Both the position numbers and the translations under genes were made by a program. 64,000 nt of DNA from contig NZ_CP138921.1 of assembly GCF_047124445.1 (NCBI RefSeq), positions 1,302,001-1,366,000 on the forward strand, in the 5' to 3' direction. This stretch comes from Shimia sp047124445 (lineage in GTDB: Bacteria > Pseudomonadota > Alphaproteobacteria > Rhodobacterales > Rhodobacteraceae). Positions within the stretch are counted from its first letter, which is position 1. Each line of letters begins with the position of its first letter. Under the pieces are notes generated by a model. That model did no database searches. It saw nothing but the letters and a program-made list of their open reading frames with translations, and was not told the origin of the DNA. Below, piece after piece: positions 34,145 through 42,872 of the stretch.

Positions 34145-34204
34145 TGCGCCACACGCATGGGACCCATGCATTTGGCGCACTAGCTTAATTGTTTAATATT
34201 AAAC
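34145..34204. promoter_or_regulatory. Nested inverted repeats in the pyruvate dehydrogenase promoter region
   Basis: TGCGCCA (34145-34151) and TGGCGCA (34173-34179) flank GCATGGG/CCCATGC (34155-34169), a nested 35-base palindrome. Thirteen bases on, GTTTAATATTAAAC (34191-34204) is a perfect 14-bp AT palindrome, followed by TATAAG. The aceE start is at 34246. This looks like an operator region for a dimeric regulator of the operon, or an mRNA leader fold. The regulator is unknown. Confidence 0.55.
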
Positions 34205-34245
34205 TATAAGGATCGAAACGCGGATTTCAGTGGAGGAGACGCCGC

Positions 34246-36900
34246 ATGGCGAATGAATTTCCAGACATCGACCCGGTAGAATCCCAAGAATGGCAGGACG
34301 CCATTGAGGATGTCATCGCGCGGGACGGACCAGACAGAGCGCATTACCTGCTCGATAAAGCGGTGCAGCAAGCCCGCGCGGCTGGCGCGACGCTGCCCTT
34401 CTCGGCGACCACGCCGTATCAGAACACCATCCCAACCGACGATCAGGAAGAGTTTCCTGGCGATCTGGACATGGAATGGCGCATCCGCACCATCAACCGC
34501 TGGAACGCCATGGCGACCGTGGTACGCCGCAACAAAGTGAGCAGCGAATATGGCGGCCACATTGCCTCCTTCGCCTCCTCTGCGGTGATGTATGATATAG
34601 GGTTGAACCACTTCTGGCGCAGCAAATCTGCGATCCATGGCGGCGACCTTGTGTTCTTCCAAGGTCACGTGATCCCCGGCATCTATGCGCGTTCCTTTAT
34701 GGAAGGTCGCTTGACCGAAGAGCAGTTGGAAAACTTCCGCTCTGAAGTGGATGGCGGCGGCCTGTCCTCTTACCCGCACCCCTGGCTGATGCCGGACTAC
34801 TGGCAGTTCCCGACCGTCTCCATGGGCCTTGGCCCGCTGATGGCGATCTACCAAGCGCGGTTCATGAAATACATGCACAACCGCGGCCTGATCGACATGG
34901 CCGACCGCAAGGTCTGGTGCTTCCTTGGCGATGGCGAGATGGACGAACCGGAAAGCCGTGGCGCCATTGACCTCGCTGCGCGCGAAGGCCTCGACAACCT
35001 GATCTTTGTGGTGAACTGCAACCTGCAGCGTCTGGATGGCCCTGTGCGCGGCAACCATAAAATCGTACAAGAGCTCGAAGGTGATTTCCGCGGCGCGGGC
35101 TGGAATGTGATCAAGCTGCTGTGGGGCAAAGGTTGGGACGAACTGCTGGAGAAAGACACCTCCGGCAAACTGCGCCAGTTGATGGACGAAACCGTCGACG
35201 GCGACTACCAGACCTTCAAATCCAAAGACGGCGCCTACATTCGCGAGCACTTCTTTGGCAAATACCCAGAGACCGCCGAGCTGGTGAAAGACTGGACCGA
35301 CGAGCAAATCTGGTCCCTACGTCGTGGCGGCCATGACCCGCAAAAGGTCTACACGGCCTTCAAACGGGCCAGCGACACCAAAGGTCAGCCAACCTGCCTG
35401 CTGGTAAAGACCGTCAAAGGTCACGGAATGGGCACCGCTGGCGAAGGCCAGAACACCACCCACCAGCAAAAGAAAATGAACGAGGATCAGCTGCGCGCCT
35501 TCCGCGACCGCTTTGAGATCCCGGTCAGCGACGAAGATGTGGGTGACGCGCCGTTTGTGAAACTCAACAACGCACAGAAAGCTTACCTGGCGGACCGACG
35601 TAAAGCGCTCGGTGGAGAGTTCCCAAAACGTGAGAGCCAATCGCCTAAGCTGGAAATCCCAGCTTTGGACAAGTTTGCGGCGCAGCTCAAAGGCACTGGG
35701 GATCGCGAAATTTCCACCACCATGGCCTTTGTGCGCATTCTGACCACCCTTCTGCGGGACAAGCAGATTGGACAAAACATCGTGCCGATTGTACCGGATG
35801 AAAGCCGCACCTTTGGTATGGAAGGTCTGTTCCGCTCTGTGGGCATCTACAATCCGGAAGGGCAGAAATACACGCCGCAAGACGCCGATCAGATGATGTA
35901 CTACAAGGAATCGACCAATGGTCAGGTTCTGCAGGAAGGCATCAACGAAGCCGGCGCCATGGCGGATTGGATTGCGGCGGCCACCGCCTATTCCAACCAC
36001 GGCGTGCCGATGATCCCGTTCTTCATTTACTACTCCATGTTTGGCTTCCAGCGCATTGGCGATTTGGCCTGGGCTGCAGGCGACAGCCGTGCACGTGGCT
36101 TCATGCTGGGCGGCACCGCTGGCCGGACCACGCTGAACGGCGAGGGTTTGCAACACGAGGACGGCCACAGCCACATCCTTGCTGGCACCATTCCAAACTG
36201 CATTTCCTATGACCCGACCTTCCAACACGAAGTGGCGGTGATTGTGCAGCACGGCATGAAGCGGATGTATGAAGATCAGGAAGATGTGTTCTTCTACCTC
36301 ACACTGATGAACGAAAACTATGCCCATCCAGATATGACGATGGGTGTGGAAGACGAGATCATCAAAGGTCTCTACCGTTTCAAAGAGGTAAAGAAACCGT
36401 CCAAGAAGCATGTCACGCTGATGGGCTCCGGCACCATTCTGGTGCAGGCCATGCAGGCAGCTGAGATGCTCGAAGCGGACTTCGGTGTGACATCCGAAAT
36501 CTGGTCGGCCACCAGCTTCAACGAACTGGCACGGGATTGTCAGGATGTGGCCCGCCACAACCGCCTGAATCCTCTGGCAGAGCCAAAAACGTCCTTTGTG
36601 GCGCAGCAGCTTGCCAAGGCCAAAGGCCCTGTGATTGCGGCAACCGACTACATGAAGAACTACGCGGAGCAAATCCGGACCTGCGTGCCAGGCAGCTACA
36701 CCGTGCTAGGCACCGACGGATTTGGCCGCTCCGACAGCCGCGTGAACCTGCGCCGCTTCTTTGAGGTGGACGCCAACCACATCGCCGCAGCGGCCATGGT
36801 GGACCTCTACAAAGAGGGCGCAGTGACCAAGAAAGACCTTGAGGCCGCACTGGCCAAATACGACATCGACGGCGCCAAGCCGAACCCGCGCCTGGTGTGA
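34246..36900 (+). CDS. aceE: Pyruvate dehydrogenase E1 component, homodimeric type
   Basis: An 884-residue thiamine-diphosphate enzyme decarboxylating pyruvate in the pyruvate dehydrogenase complex. Landmarks are DIDPVESQEWQDAI, the ThDP motif GDGEMDEPESRGAIDLAAREGLDNLIFVVNCN, GAYIREHFFGKYPE, and C-terminal VRGNHK and SRTFGMEGLFR segments. The single large chain is the E. coli AceE type, distinct from the alpha/beta PdhA-PdhB type also common in alphaproteobacteria. GGAGGAG precedes ATG 34246. It heads the aceE-aceF-lpdA operon. Confidence 0.97.
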   Translation: MANEFPDIDPVESQEWQDAIEDVIARDGPDRAHYLLDKAVQQARAAGATLPFSATTPYQNTIPTDDQEEFPGDLDMEWRIRTINRWNAMATVVRRNKVSSEYGGHIASFASSAVMYDIGLNHFWRSKSAIHGGDLVFFQGHVIPGIYARSFMEGRLTEEQLENFRSEVDGGGLSSYPHPWLMPDYWQFPTVSMGLGPLMAIYQARFMKYMHNRGLIDMADRKVWCFLGDGEMDEPESRGAIDLAAREGLDNLIFVVNCNLQRLDGPVRGNHKIVQELEGDFRGAGWNVIKLLWGKGWDELLEKDTSGKLRQLMDETVDGDYQTFKSKDGAYIREHFFGKYPETAELVKDWTDEQIWSLRRGGHDPQKVYTAFKRASDTKGQPTCLLVKTVKGHGMGTAGEGQNTTHQQKKMNEDQLRAFRDRFEIPVSDEDVGDAPFVKLNNAQKAYLADRRKALGGEFPKRESQSPKLEIPALDKFAAQLKGTGDREISTTMAFVRILTTLLRDKQIGQNIVPIVPDESRTFGMEGLFRSVGIYNPEGQKYTPQDADQMMYYKESTNGQVLQEGINEAGAMADWIAAATAYSNHGVPMIPFFIYYSMFGFQRIGDLAWAAGDSRARGFMLGGTAGRTTLNGEGLQHEDGHSHILAGTIPNCISYDPTFQHEVAVIVQHGMKRMYEDQEDVFFYLTLMNENYAHPDMTMGVEDEIIKGLYRFKEVKKPSKKHVTLMGSGTILVQAMQAAEMLEADFGVTSEIWSATSFNELARDCQDVARHNRLNPLAEPKTSFVAQQLAKAKGPVIAATDYMKNYAEQIRTCVPGSYTVLGTDGFGRSDSRVNLRRFFEVDANHIAAAAMVDLYKEGAVTKKDLEAALAKYDIDGAKPNPRLV

Positions 36901-36923
36901 TCGGGAAGAGAGGAGAATTAGCA

Positions 36924-38189
36924 ATGGCAATTGAAGTCAAAGTTCCCGACATCGGCGATTTCACTGATGTTCCAGTGGTTTCCGTCCTGGTCAGCGCCGG
37001 TGACGTGGTTGCGGCCGAAGACCCGCTGATCGAAGTGGAAAGCGACAAGGCCACCATGGAAGTGCCGTCCCCTGCGGCTGGTAAAGTGGTCGAGATCAAA
37101 GTGTCCGAGGGCGACGCCGTATCCGAAGGCTCGCTGATCTTGATGCTGGAAGCAGAAGGCGACACCGCAGCAGAGGCCCCTGCGCCTAAAGCAGAAACTG
37201 CTGCGCCTGTTGCCGCGGCACCTGCCCCTGCCCCTGCTGCAGCCCCTGCTCCGGCGGCGGTGACCGATGCCGGGTTTGGCAAGACCCACGCGTCCCCTTC
37301 TGTGCGTGCCTTTGCGCGCCAGTTGGACGTGGATCTAGCCAAGGTGAACGGCTCCGGCCGCAAAGGCCGTATCCTGCGAGAAGATGTGACAGCCTTCCTG
37401 AAAAGCTCTACAGCCGCAGCGCCTACCGCCGGTGGCGCAGCGCAAGGTGGCATGGGCATTCCGCCAATCCCGGCTGTCGACTTCTCCAAATTTGGTCCGG
37501 TGGAAGATGTCGAGATGCCACGCATCAAGAAACTGTCCGGTCCGGCGTTGCACCGCAGCTGGCTCAACATTCCGCACGTCACCCACAACGACGAAGCGGA
37601 CATCACCGATCTGGACAAGTACCGCAAGGAAATGGACACGATGGCCAAGGAAGACGGCTATCGCGTGACCTTGCTGTCCTTTGTGATCAAAGCATCCGTG
37701 TCTGCGCTGAAACAGCATTGGGAAGTGAACTCGTCGATCCATCCGGACGGCGACAAGCTGATCAAGAAGGACTACTACAACATCGGCTTTGCGGCGGACA
37801 CGCCAAACGGCCTTGTGGTTCCGGTGATCAAAGACGCTGATCGCAAGGGCATTGTGGACATCTCCAAAGATCTCATGGAGTTGTCCGGCAAAGCCCGCGC
37901 CGGTGAGTTGAAAAGTGGCGACATGCAGGGCGCGACCTTCACCATTTCCAGCCTCGGCGGCATTGGTGGTACATCCTTCACCCCAATCGTGAATGCACCC
38001 GAAGTGGCTATCCTTGGTCTGACCCGCTCCAAAATGGCGCCGGTCTGGAATGGCGAAGAGTTTGTGCCGCGCCTGATGCAACCGCTGTCGCTCAGCTATG
38101 ACCACCGCGCCATCGACGGGGCCTTGGCTGCACGGTTCACCGTGACGCTCAAGACCCTTCTTGGCGATATGCGCAAGTTGATGTGGTAA
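36924..38189 (+). CDS. aceF: Dihydrolipoamide acetyltransferase (E2)
   Basis: A 421-residue E2. It has one lipoyl domain (residues about 1-77, lipoyl lysine in ESDKATMEVPSP), an Ala/Pro-rich linker, a peripheral subunit-binding domain (HASPSVRAFARQLDVDLAKVNGSGRKGRILREDV) and the catalytic core ending in LSYDHRAIDGALAARF with the active His. The E. coli enzyme has three lipoyl domains; this has one. ATG 36924 lies 23 bases after aceE with AGGAGAA upstream. Confidence 0.96.
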   Translation: MAIEVKVPDIGDFTDVPVVSVLVSAGDVVAAEDPLIEVESDKATMEVPSPAAGKVVEIKVSEGDAVSEGSLILMLEAEGDTAAEAPAPKAETAAPVAAAPAPAPAAAPAPAAVTDAGFGKTHASPSVRAFARQLDVDLAKVNGSGRKGRILREDVTAFLKSSTAAAPTAGGAAQGGMGIPPIPAVDFSKFGPVEDVEMPRIKKLSGPALHRSWLNIPHVTHNDEADITDLDKYRKEMDTMAKEDGYRVTLLSFVIKASVSALKQHWEVNSSIHPDGDKLIKKDYYNIGFAADTPNGLVVPVIKDADRKGIVDISKDLMELSGKARAGELKSGDMQGATFTISSLGGIGGTSFTPIVNAPEVAILGLTRSKMAPVWNGEEFVPRLMQPLSLSYDHRAIDGALAARFTVTLKTLLGDMRKLMW

Positions 38190-38200
38190 GGAGAGCTAAG

Positions 38201-39931
38201 ATGGACGTCAAAGTACCTGATATTGGGGACTTTTCCGAAGTTCCCGTGGTCTCCGTTCTGGTCTCTGTCGGCGATTCCGTCGCCGCAGAAGACCCGCTGA
38301 TCGAGATTGAAAGCGACAAGGCCACCATGGAAGTGCCTTCGCCCGCCGATGGTGTGGTCAAGGACATCAAAGTGGCCGAAGGCGACAATGTCTCTGAAGG
38401 CAGCTTGATCCTTGTGCTGGAAGCGGAGGGTGCTACAGAAGCCCCAAAAGCGACCACGCCAGAAACGCCAGCAGCCCCACAGGCTGTGGCGGCAACCGGC
38501 ACTGCGTCCGGCGCTGGTGATGTGCACGCCGAAGTGGTAGTTTTGGGCTCTGGCCCTGGTGGTTACACAGCAGCCTTCCGTGCGGCCGACCTTGGCAAAA
38601 AGGTCGTGCTGATCGAGAAAGACAGCTCTCTCGGTGGTGTCTGCCTGAACGTGGGCTGTATCCCATCCAAAGCACTGCTGCACTCTGCCAAGGTGATTAC
38701 TGAAGCCGAGGAAATGGCGGAGCACGGCATCAGCTTTTCCAAGCCCGAGGTTGACCTCGACAAGCTGCGTGGCTGGAAAGAAAGCGTTGTAAAACAACTG
38801 ACTGGTGGCCTTGGTGGTTTGGCAAAAGCCCGCAAGGTTCAGGTTGTGAACGGCTATGGTACTTTCACTGGCCCCAACATGATTGAGGTCGACAACAACG
38901 GTGAAAAATCCACCGTCAGCTTCGACCAATGTGTCATCGCGGCCGGTTCTGAGCCAGTCACCCTGCCCTTCATCCCGCACGATGATCCGCGCGTGATCGA
39001 CAGCACCGGAGCGCTGGAGCTGGAAGATGTGCCTGAGCGCCTTCTGGTTCTGGGTGGTGGCATCATCGGCCTGGAAATGGCAACTGTGTATGATGCCTTG
39101 GGCTCCAAAGTGACCATCGTTGAGTTCATGGATCAGATCATTCCTGGGGCGGACAAAGACGTCGTGAAACCGCTGCACAAGCGGATTGAAGGACGGTATG
39201 AGGCCATCCTAACCAAAACCAAAGTCACTGCGGTTAAAGCAACGGACGCTGGTCTTGAGGTCACCATGGAAGGCCCCAAAGGCGAAGTGGTTGATACGTT
39301 TGACAAAGTGCTTGTTGCAGTGGGTCGTCGCCCGAATGGGGCGAAGGTCAATGCAGCAGCGGCTGGTGTGGCAGTGGATGAGCGTGGCTTCATCGCGGTC
39401 GACAGCCAGCAACGCACTGGTGTGCCTCACATTTTTGCCATTGGTGACGTGGTTGGTCAGCCTATGCTGGCGCACAAAGCCGTGCACGAAGGCAAGGTGG
39501 CTGCGGAAGTCGCTGCGGGTCACAAACGCCACTTTGATGCGCGGGTGATCCCGTCTGTGGCTTACACCGATCCTGAGGTTGCTTGGGTGGGTGTCACGGA
39601 GACCCAGGCCAAGGCTGAGGGCATGAAGGTTGGCAAGGGTGTATTCCCTTGGGCTGCCTCTGGTCGCTCGCTCTCTCTGGGCCGCTCGGAAGGGCTTACT
39701 AAGTTGATTTTCGACGAAGAATCCGAGCGCGTGATTGGTGCAGGGATTGTTGGACCCAACGCCGGTGACTTGATCGCCGAGGTCGCGCTGGCCATCGAAA
39801 TGGGCGCGGATGCGGTTGATCTGGGCCACACCATTCACCCGCACCCGACCTTGTCTGAGACGGTGAACTTTGCCGCAGAAATGTTTGAAGGCACGATCAC
39901 GGACCTTATGCCGCCGCGCAAAAAGAAGTGA
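38201..39931 (+). CDS. lpdA: Dihydrolipoyl dehydrogenase (E3) with N-terminal lipoyl domain
   Basis: A 576-residue flavoprotein reoxidising dihydrolipoamide. It begins with a full lipoyl domain (DVKVPDIGDFSEVPVV; lipoyl lysine in ESDKATMEVPSP) and a short linker, before a normal E3: GSGPGGYTAAFRAADLG (FAD site), the redox-active disulfide GGVCLNVGCIPSKALL, the NAD site GGGIIGLEMATVYDALG and HIFAIGDVVG, and the C-terminal HPHPTLSE with the catalytic His. The added lipoyl domain makes it about 110 residues longer than E. coli Lpd. It is the last gene of the operon. Confidence 0.96.
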   Translation: MDVKVPDIGDFSEVPVVSVLVSVGDSVAAEDPLIEIESDKATMEVPSPADGVVKDIKVAEGDNVSEGSLILVLEAEGATEAPKATTPETPAAPQAVAATGTASGAGDVHAEVVVLGSGPGGYTAAFRAADLGKKVVLIEKDSSLGGVCLNVGCIPSKALLHSAKVITEAEEMAEHGISFSKPEVDLDKLRGWKESVVKQLTGGLGGLAKARKVQVVNGYGTFTGPNMIEVDNNGEKSTVSFDQCVIAAGSEPVTLPFIPHDDPRVIDSTGALELEDVPERLLVLGGGIIGLEMATVYDALGSKVTIVEFMDQIIPGADKDVVKPLHKRIEGRYEAILTKTKVTAVKATDAGLEVTMEGPKGEVVDTFDKVLVAVGRRPNGAKVNAAAAGVAVDERGFIAVDSQQRTGVPHIFAIGDVVGQPMLAHKAVHEGKVAAEVAAGHKRHFDARVIPSVAYTDPEVAWVGVTETQAKAEGMKVGKGVFPWAASGRSLSLGRSEGLTKLIFDEESERVIGAGIVGPNAGDLIAEVALAIEMGADAVDLGHTIHPHPTLSETVNFAAEMFEGTITDLMPPRKKK

Positions 39932-39951
39932 TCTACACCTGATCAAAATTC

Positions 39952-39984
39952 AACGCGTCGCAGACCTCTGCGGCGCGTTTTTTT
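39952..39984 (+). terminator. Terminator of the pyruvate dehydrogenase operon
   Basis: AACGCG (39952-39957) and CGCAG (39959-39963) pair with CTGCG (39968-39972) and CGCGTT (39974-39979), giving one long interrupted stem, followed by a T-run through 39984. Confidence 0.85.
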
Positions 39985-40019
39985 GTTGGGCTGTTAACCG
40001 GCCCAAATGGCCTCAAAAT

Positions 40020-40050
40020 CACGTCGGTATATTGTCGGTATCACGACTGT
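40020..40050 (-). repeat. 31-bp element with two ATACCGAC motifs, copy 2
   Basis: On the minus strand this reads ACAGTCGTGATACCGACA..ATACCGACGTG and matches copy 1 at 28079-28109 at 29 of 31 positions. It lies in the convergent gap between lpdA and the SLC13 transporter, again next to a terminator. Confidence 0.75.
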
Positions 40051-40129
40051 TTCGCGGAGGTGCGTTTTTCCATCCCCACAAAACGCGCAACAGTAAAGGC
40101 ACCGTGCGTTGCGCAACGTCTCAACAGCC

Positions 40130-41908
40130 TTACAGCGGCCAGAAGAACGGGATCAACGCAGAGGCAAGAATACCAATAGACAGGTTCAGCGGAATGCCGA
40201 CGCGCATAAAGTCTGTGAACTTGTAGCCCCCCGGACCAAAGACCAGCATGTTGGTCTGATAGCCAATCGGCGTCGCGAAGCTGGCAGAGGCGGCAATCAT
40301 GACTGCGACCACCAACGGACGCGGGTCCACACCAATAGCTTGCGCCAGTCCTACCGCGATGGGAGTCACCACCACGGCCACGGCGTTGTTGGACACAAGC
40401 TCCGTCAGCACCGAGGTTAGCAGGTAGATGGCCCAGATCAGCAGGAAGGGTGGCAGGCCCTGCAAAGCTGGTGCCAGATTGTTCACGATCAGCGAGACGG
40501 CGCCGGAATGGGACAAGGCTGCCCCTATGGCGAGCATGGAGAAGATGAGCGACAATAGACGGCCATCGACAAATGAAAATGCCTCATCGGCGTCGATACA
40601 GCGGGTCAACAGGACCACCGCCACGGCAAGGATCGCCAAGTAGAGAATGGGCGCCACGCCCATACCGGCCAAGATCACGATGCCCACCATACATCCGAGG
40701 GCAATCGGGGCATGACCGCGGCGGTACTCACGCTCTGACGGATGCGACACGTCAACCATATCCATATCAGAGGCGAGACGTTGGATGTCCTCTGGTGCCC
40801 CTTCCAGCAGCAGAGTGTCACCGACACGCACCACCAGTTGGTCCAGCTGTTGGCCGATGTTCTGGTTCCGGCGATGCACCGCTAGTGGATAGACGCCATA
40901 ACGACGACGCAGGCGCAGAGCGCCAAGACGGCGACCAACCATCTTACAGCCCGGCGTGATCAGCGCTTCCACCGTGGTGGTTTCGACGGCGCCCACCTGA
41001 TCCAGTCGCTTCAGGGATTTGTTGCGCTGAAGACTGAGCAACTCTGTCATCTTGGTGCGCAGAACCACACGATCGCCAACCTGAAGCGTGACCGCTCCGA
41101 GGTTGCGGCGCAGCGAGGTGTCCCCTCGGATCACGTCGATCAGGCGCACGCCATCGCGTTTAAACAGCTGCACGCCGGAGACTTCACGACCAATCAGGTT
41201 GCTTTCCGGCGGGATCACCGCTTCGGTGAAGAATTTCATCTGGCTGCGGTTGGACAGCAGGTCTGCCATGCTGGCGCGTTCTGGCAGCAGGCGCCGTCCA
41301 ACGAAGTAGAGGTAGGCCATGCCCCAAACTACAATGATCAGGCCCAGCGGCGTGACCTCAAAGATGCTGAACGGCTCCAAACCTTGGTCACGGGCAACCC
41401 CGTCCACCAAGAGGTTTGTCGAGGTGCCGATCAGTGTCAGAGTTCCGCCCATGATCGCGGCATAGCTCAACGGGATCAACAACTTGGAAGCCGACGTTCC
41501 CAAAGTGCGCGCCAGTTGGGTGAAGACCGGGATCATCACCACCACCACCGGTGTGTTAGACACAAAAGCCGAGGCCAGGATCACAAAACACAAGAGCACG
41601 GTGATGGCCACCTGCGGGCGTTCTTGCGCCTGCCCGTCCGCCAGTGCCGTGAAAGCGGACAGGGCCCCTGTGCGCACCAGCGCCCCCATGACAATGAACA
41701 TCGCGGCAATGGTCCAGGGCGCGGGATTGGAGAGCACGCTTAGTGCGGCTTGGTACGGCAGGACCCCCAGAAACAGCAGTACGGCAACGCCGCCAATGGC
41801 CACCACTTCGGTTGGGTAGGCCTCGCGCAGGAAGAGCACAAACATGCCCGCCACGGTCAAAAGCGCAAGCACCGCCTGAGTGGTCTGCGAAAATGCAAAA
41901 AGATCCAT
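40130..41908 (-). CDS. SLC13-family permease with two TrkA-C domains
   Basis: A 592-residue inner-membrane transporter with two hydrophobic halves separated by two TrkA-C (RCK_C) domains, about residues 205-375 (LIGREVSGVQLFKRDGVRLIDV and CKMVGRRLGALRLRRRYGVYPLAV). The SLC13 repeats are SAFVSNTPVVVVMIPV with LIGTSTNLLVDGVARDQG and TELVSNNAVAVVVTPIAVGLAQA with FATPIGYQTNMLVFGPGGY. Such proteins move dicarboxylates, sulfate or other anions with Na+. Substrate unknown. The ATG at 41908 is preceded by GGAA. Confidence 0.9.
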   Translation of the reverse strand: MDLFAFSQTTQAVLALLTVAGMFVLFLREAYPTEVVAIGGVAVLLFLGVLPYQAALSVLSNPAPWTIAAMFIVMGALVRTGALSAFTALADGQAQERPQVAITVLLCFVILASAFVSNTPVVVVMIPVFTQLARTLGTSASKLLIPLSYAAIMGGTLTLIGTSTNLLVDGVARDQGLEPFSIFEVTPLGLIIVVWGMAYLYFVGRRLLPERASMADLLSNRSQMKFFTEAVIPPESNLIGREVSGVQLFKRDGVRLIDVIRGDTSLRRNLGAVTLQVGDRVVLRTKMTELLSLQRNKSLKRLDQVGAVETTTVEALITPGCKMVGRRLGALRLRRRYGVYPLAVHRRNQNIGQQLDQLVVRVGDTLLLEGAPEDIQRLASDMDMVDVSHPSEREYRRGHAPIALGCMVGIVILAGMGVAPILYLAILAVAVVLLTRCIDADEAFSFVDGRLLSLIFSMLAIGAALSHSGAVSLIVNNLAPALQGLPPFLLIWAIYLLTSVLTELVSNNAVAVVVTPIAVGLAQAIGVDPRPLVVAVMIAASASFATPIGYQTNMLVFGPGGYKFTDFMRVGIPLNLSIGILASALIPFFWPL

Positions 41909-41969
41909 ACCAATTCCGTCTTTACCAGCGGCCAACATTTACCATGAAGCCCCTGTCGGGCAAGAGATT

Positions 41970-42872
41970 TTAGGCGGTTTCGGCTTGGATACGTGGCCGC
42001 ACCAATGTCATGCCCACCAGGATCAGCCCCAATGCCGCCCAGACCCAGAGCGAATACTGTTCTTTGAGCAGCAGCATGGCCCAGAGAACGCCGCTGCCGG
42101 TGACGACATAGCTGACTTGCGCGGCAAAGACGGCACCGGCGCGGGACACCAGCCAGACATAGGCGGTGTAAACACAGGCATGGATCACGGACGACAAGAC
42201 CAACGCATATTCGGGCGCGTTCCACTCGGTGCGCGGGTCAATGAATTGGCCAGAGGCCAAAGCCAGCGGCAGCGCGAGGACGGCCCCGACAACAGAAGCG
42301 CCATAGAGCACGTGGCCCGCGCCCAATCCGTGCATGCCCCATTTGGACACCACATTGCCCTCAAAGGCATAACACAGCGGGCCAACCACAGCGATCGGGA
42401 GGAAGGCCACCATGGCCGGGTCTGGCAAAGCTTCGGGCTCGGCAAGAATGATCACACCAATGAGGCCGGCCACCAAGCCCCCAAGGCGAAGCCAATTGAA
42501 CCGGTCGGTGCCCATCAGCAGAGCGATGGGAAAGGCAAACATCGGCACCAGCGAGATCACAATCGACATTACACCGGAGGGCAACTCCGCCGCGGCGCGG
42601 TAGGAAAAGCTGTTGGGAATGATGGTGCCAAGGCAGGCGATCAAGGTGAAGAACCACAGCTTGTTTCGCGGCAGGGCAACGGATTTGCCCGTGACCAGCC
42701 TCAGCACAAACAGGAACGCCGCGCCAATCACAAGTTGCCAGAAAATCAGGCCAAGCGGCTCATAACCTTCTGAAACGGCGATTTTGGCCAAGGGCTGTGT
42801 CAGGCCCCAGCCGGTGCCAATCGCCAAAAGAACAAAGATCCAGTAGACCGGTGGCACCTTAGGAAGGGCCAC
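41970..42872 (-). CDS. EamA/DMT-superfamily transporter
   Basis: A 300-residue membrane protein with ten helices and two EamA repeats, opening WIFVLLAIGTGWGLTQPLAKIAVSEGYEPLGLIFWQ and closing AMLLLKEQYSLWVWAALGLILVGM. DMT exporters handle amino acids and metabolites. GTG 42872 lies inside the end of the upstream ymdB-like gene (14-base overlap), so they are cotranscribed. Confidence 0.87.
   Translation of the reverse strand: MALPKVPPVYWIFVLLAIGTGWGLTQPLAKIAVSEGYEPLGLIFWQLVIGAAFLFVLRLVTGKSVALPRNKLWFFTLIACLGTIIPNSFSYRAAAELPSGVMSIVISLVPMFAFPIALLMGTDRFNWLRLGGLVAGLIGVIILAEPEALPDPAMVAFLPIAVVGPLCYAFEGNVVSKWGMHGLGAGHVLYGASVVGAVLALPLALASGQFIDPRTEWNAPEYALVLSSVIHACVYTAYVWLVSRAGAVFAAQVSYVVTGSGVLWAMLLLKEQYSLWVWAALGLILVGMTLVRPRIQAETA

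Noticed and set aside
35317..36672. 451-codon frame on the minus strand within aceE
   Set aside because: Antisense of a highly conserved enzyme gene; no ribosome site or motif support.
28079..40050. Repeat pair as the ends of an integrated element
   Set aside because: The copies are inverted, no integrase or transposase lies between them, and the enclosed genes are housekeeping genes such as aceE-aceF-lpdA.
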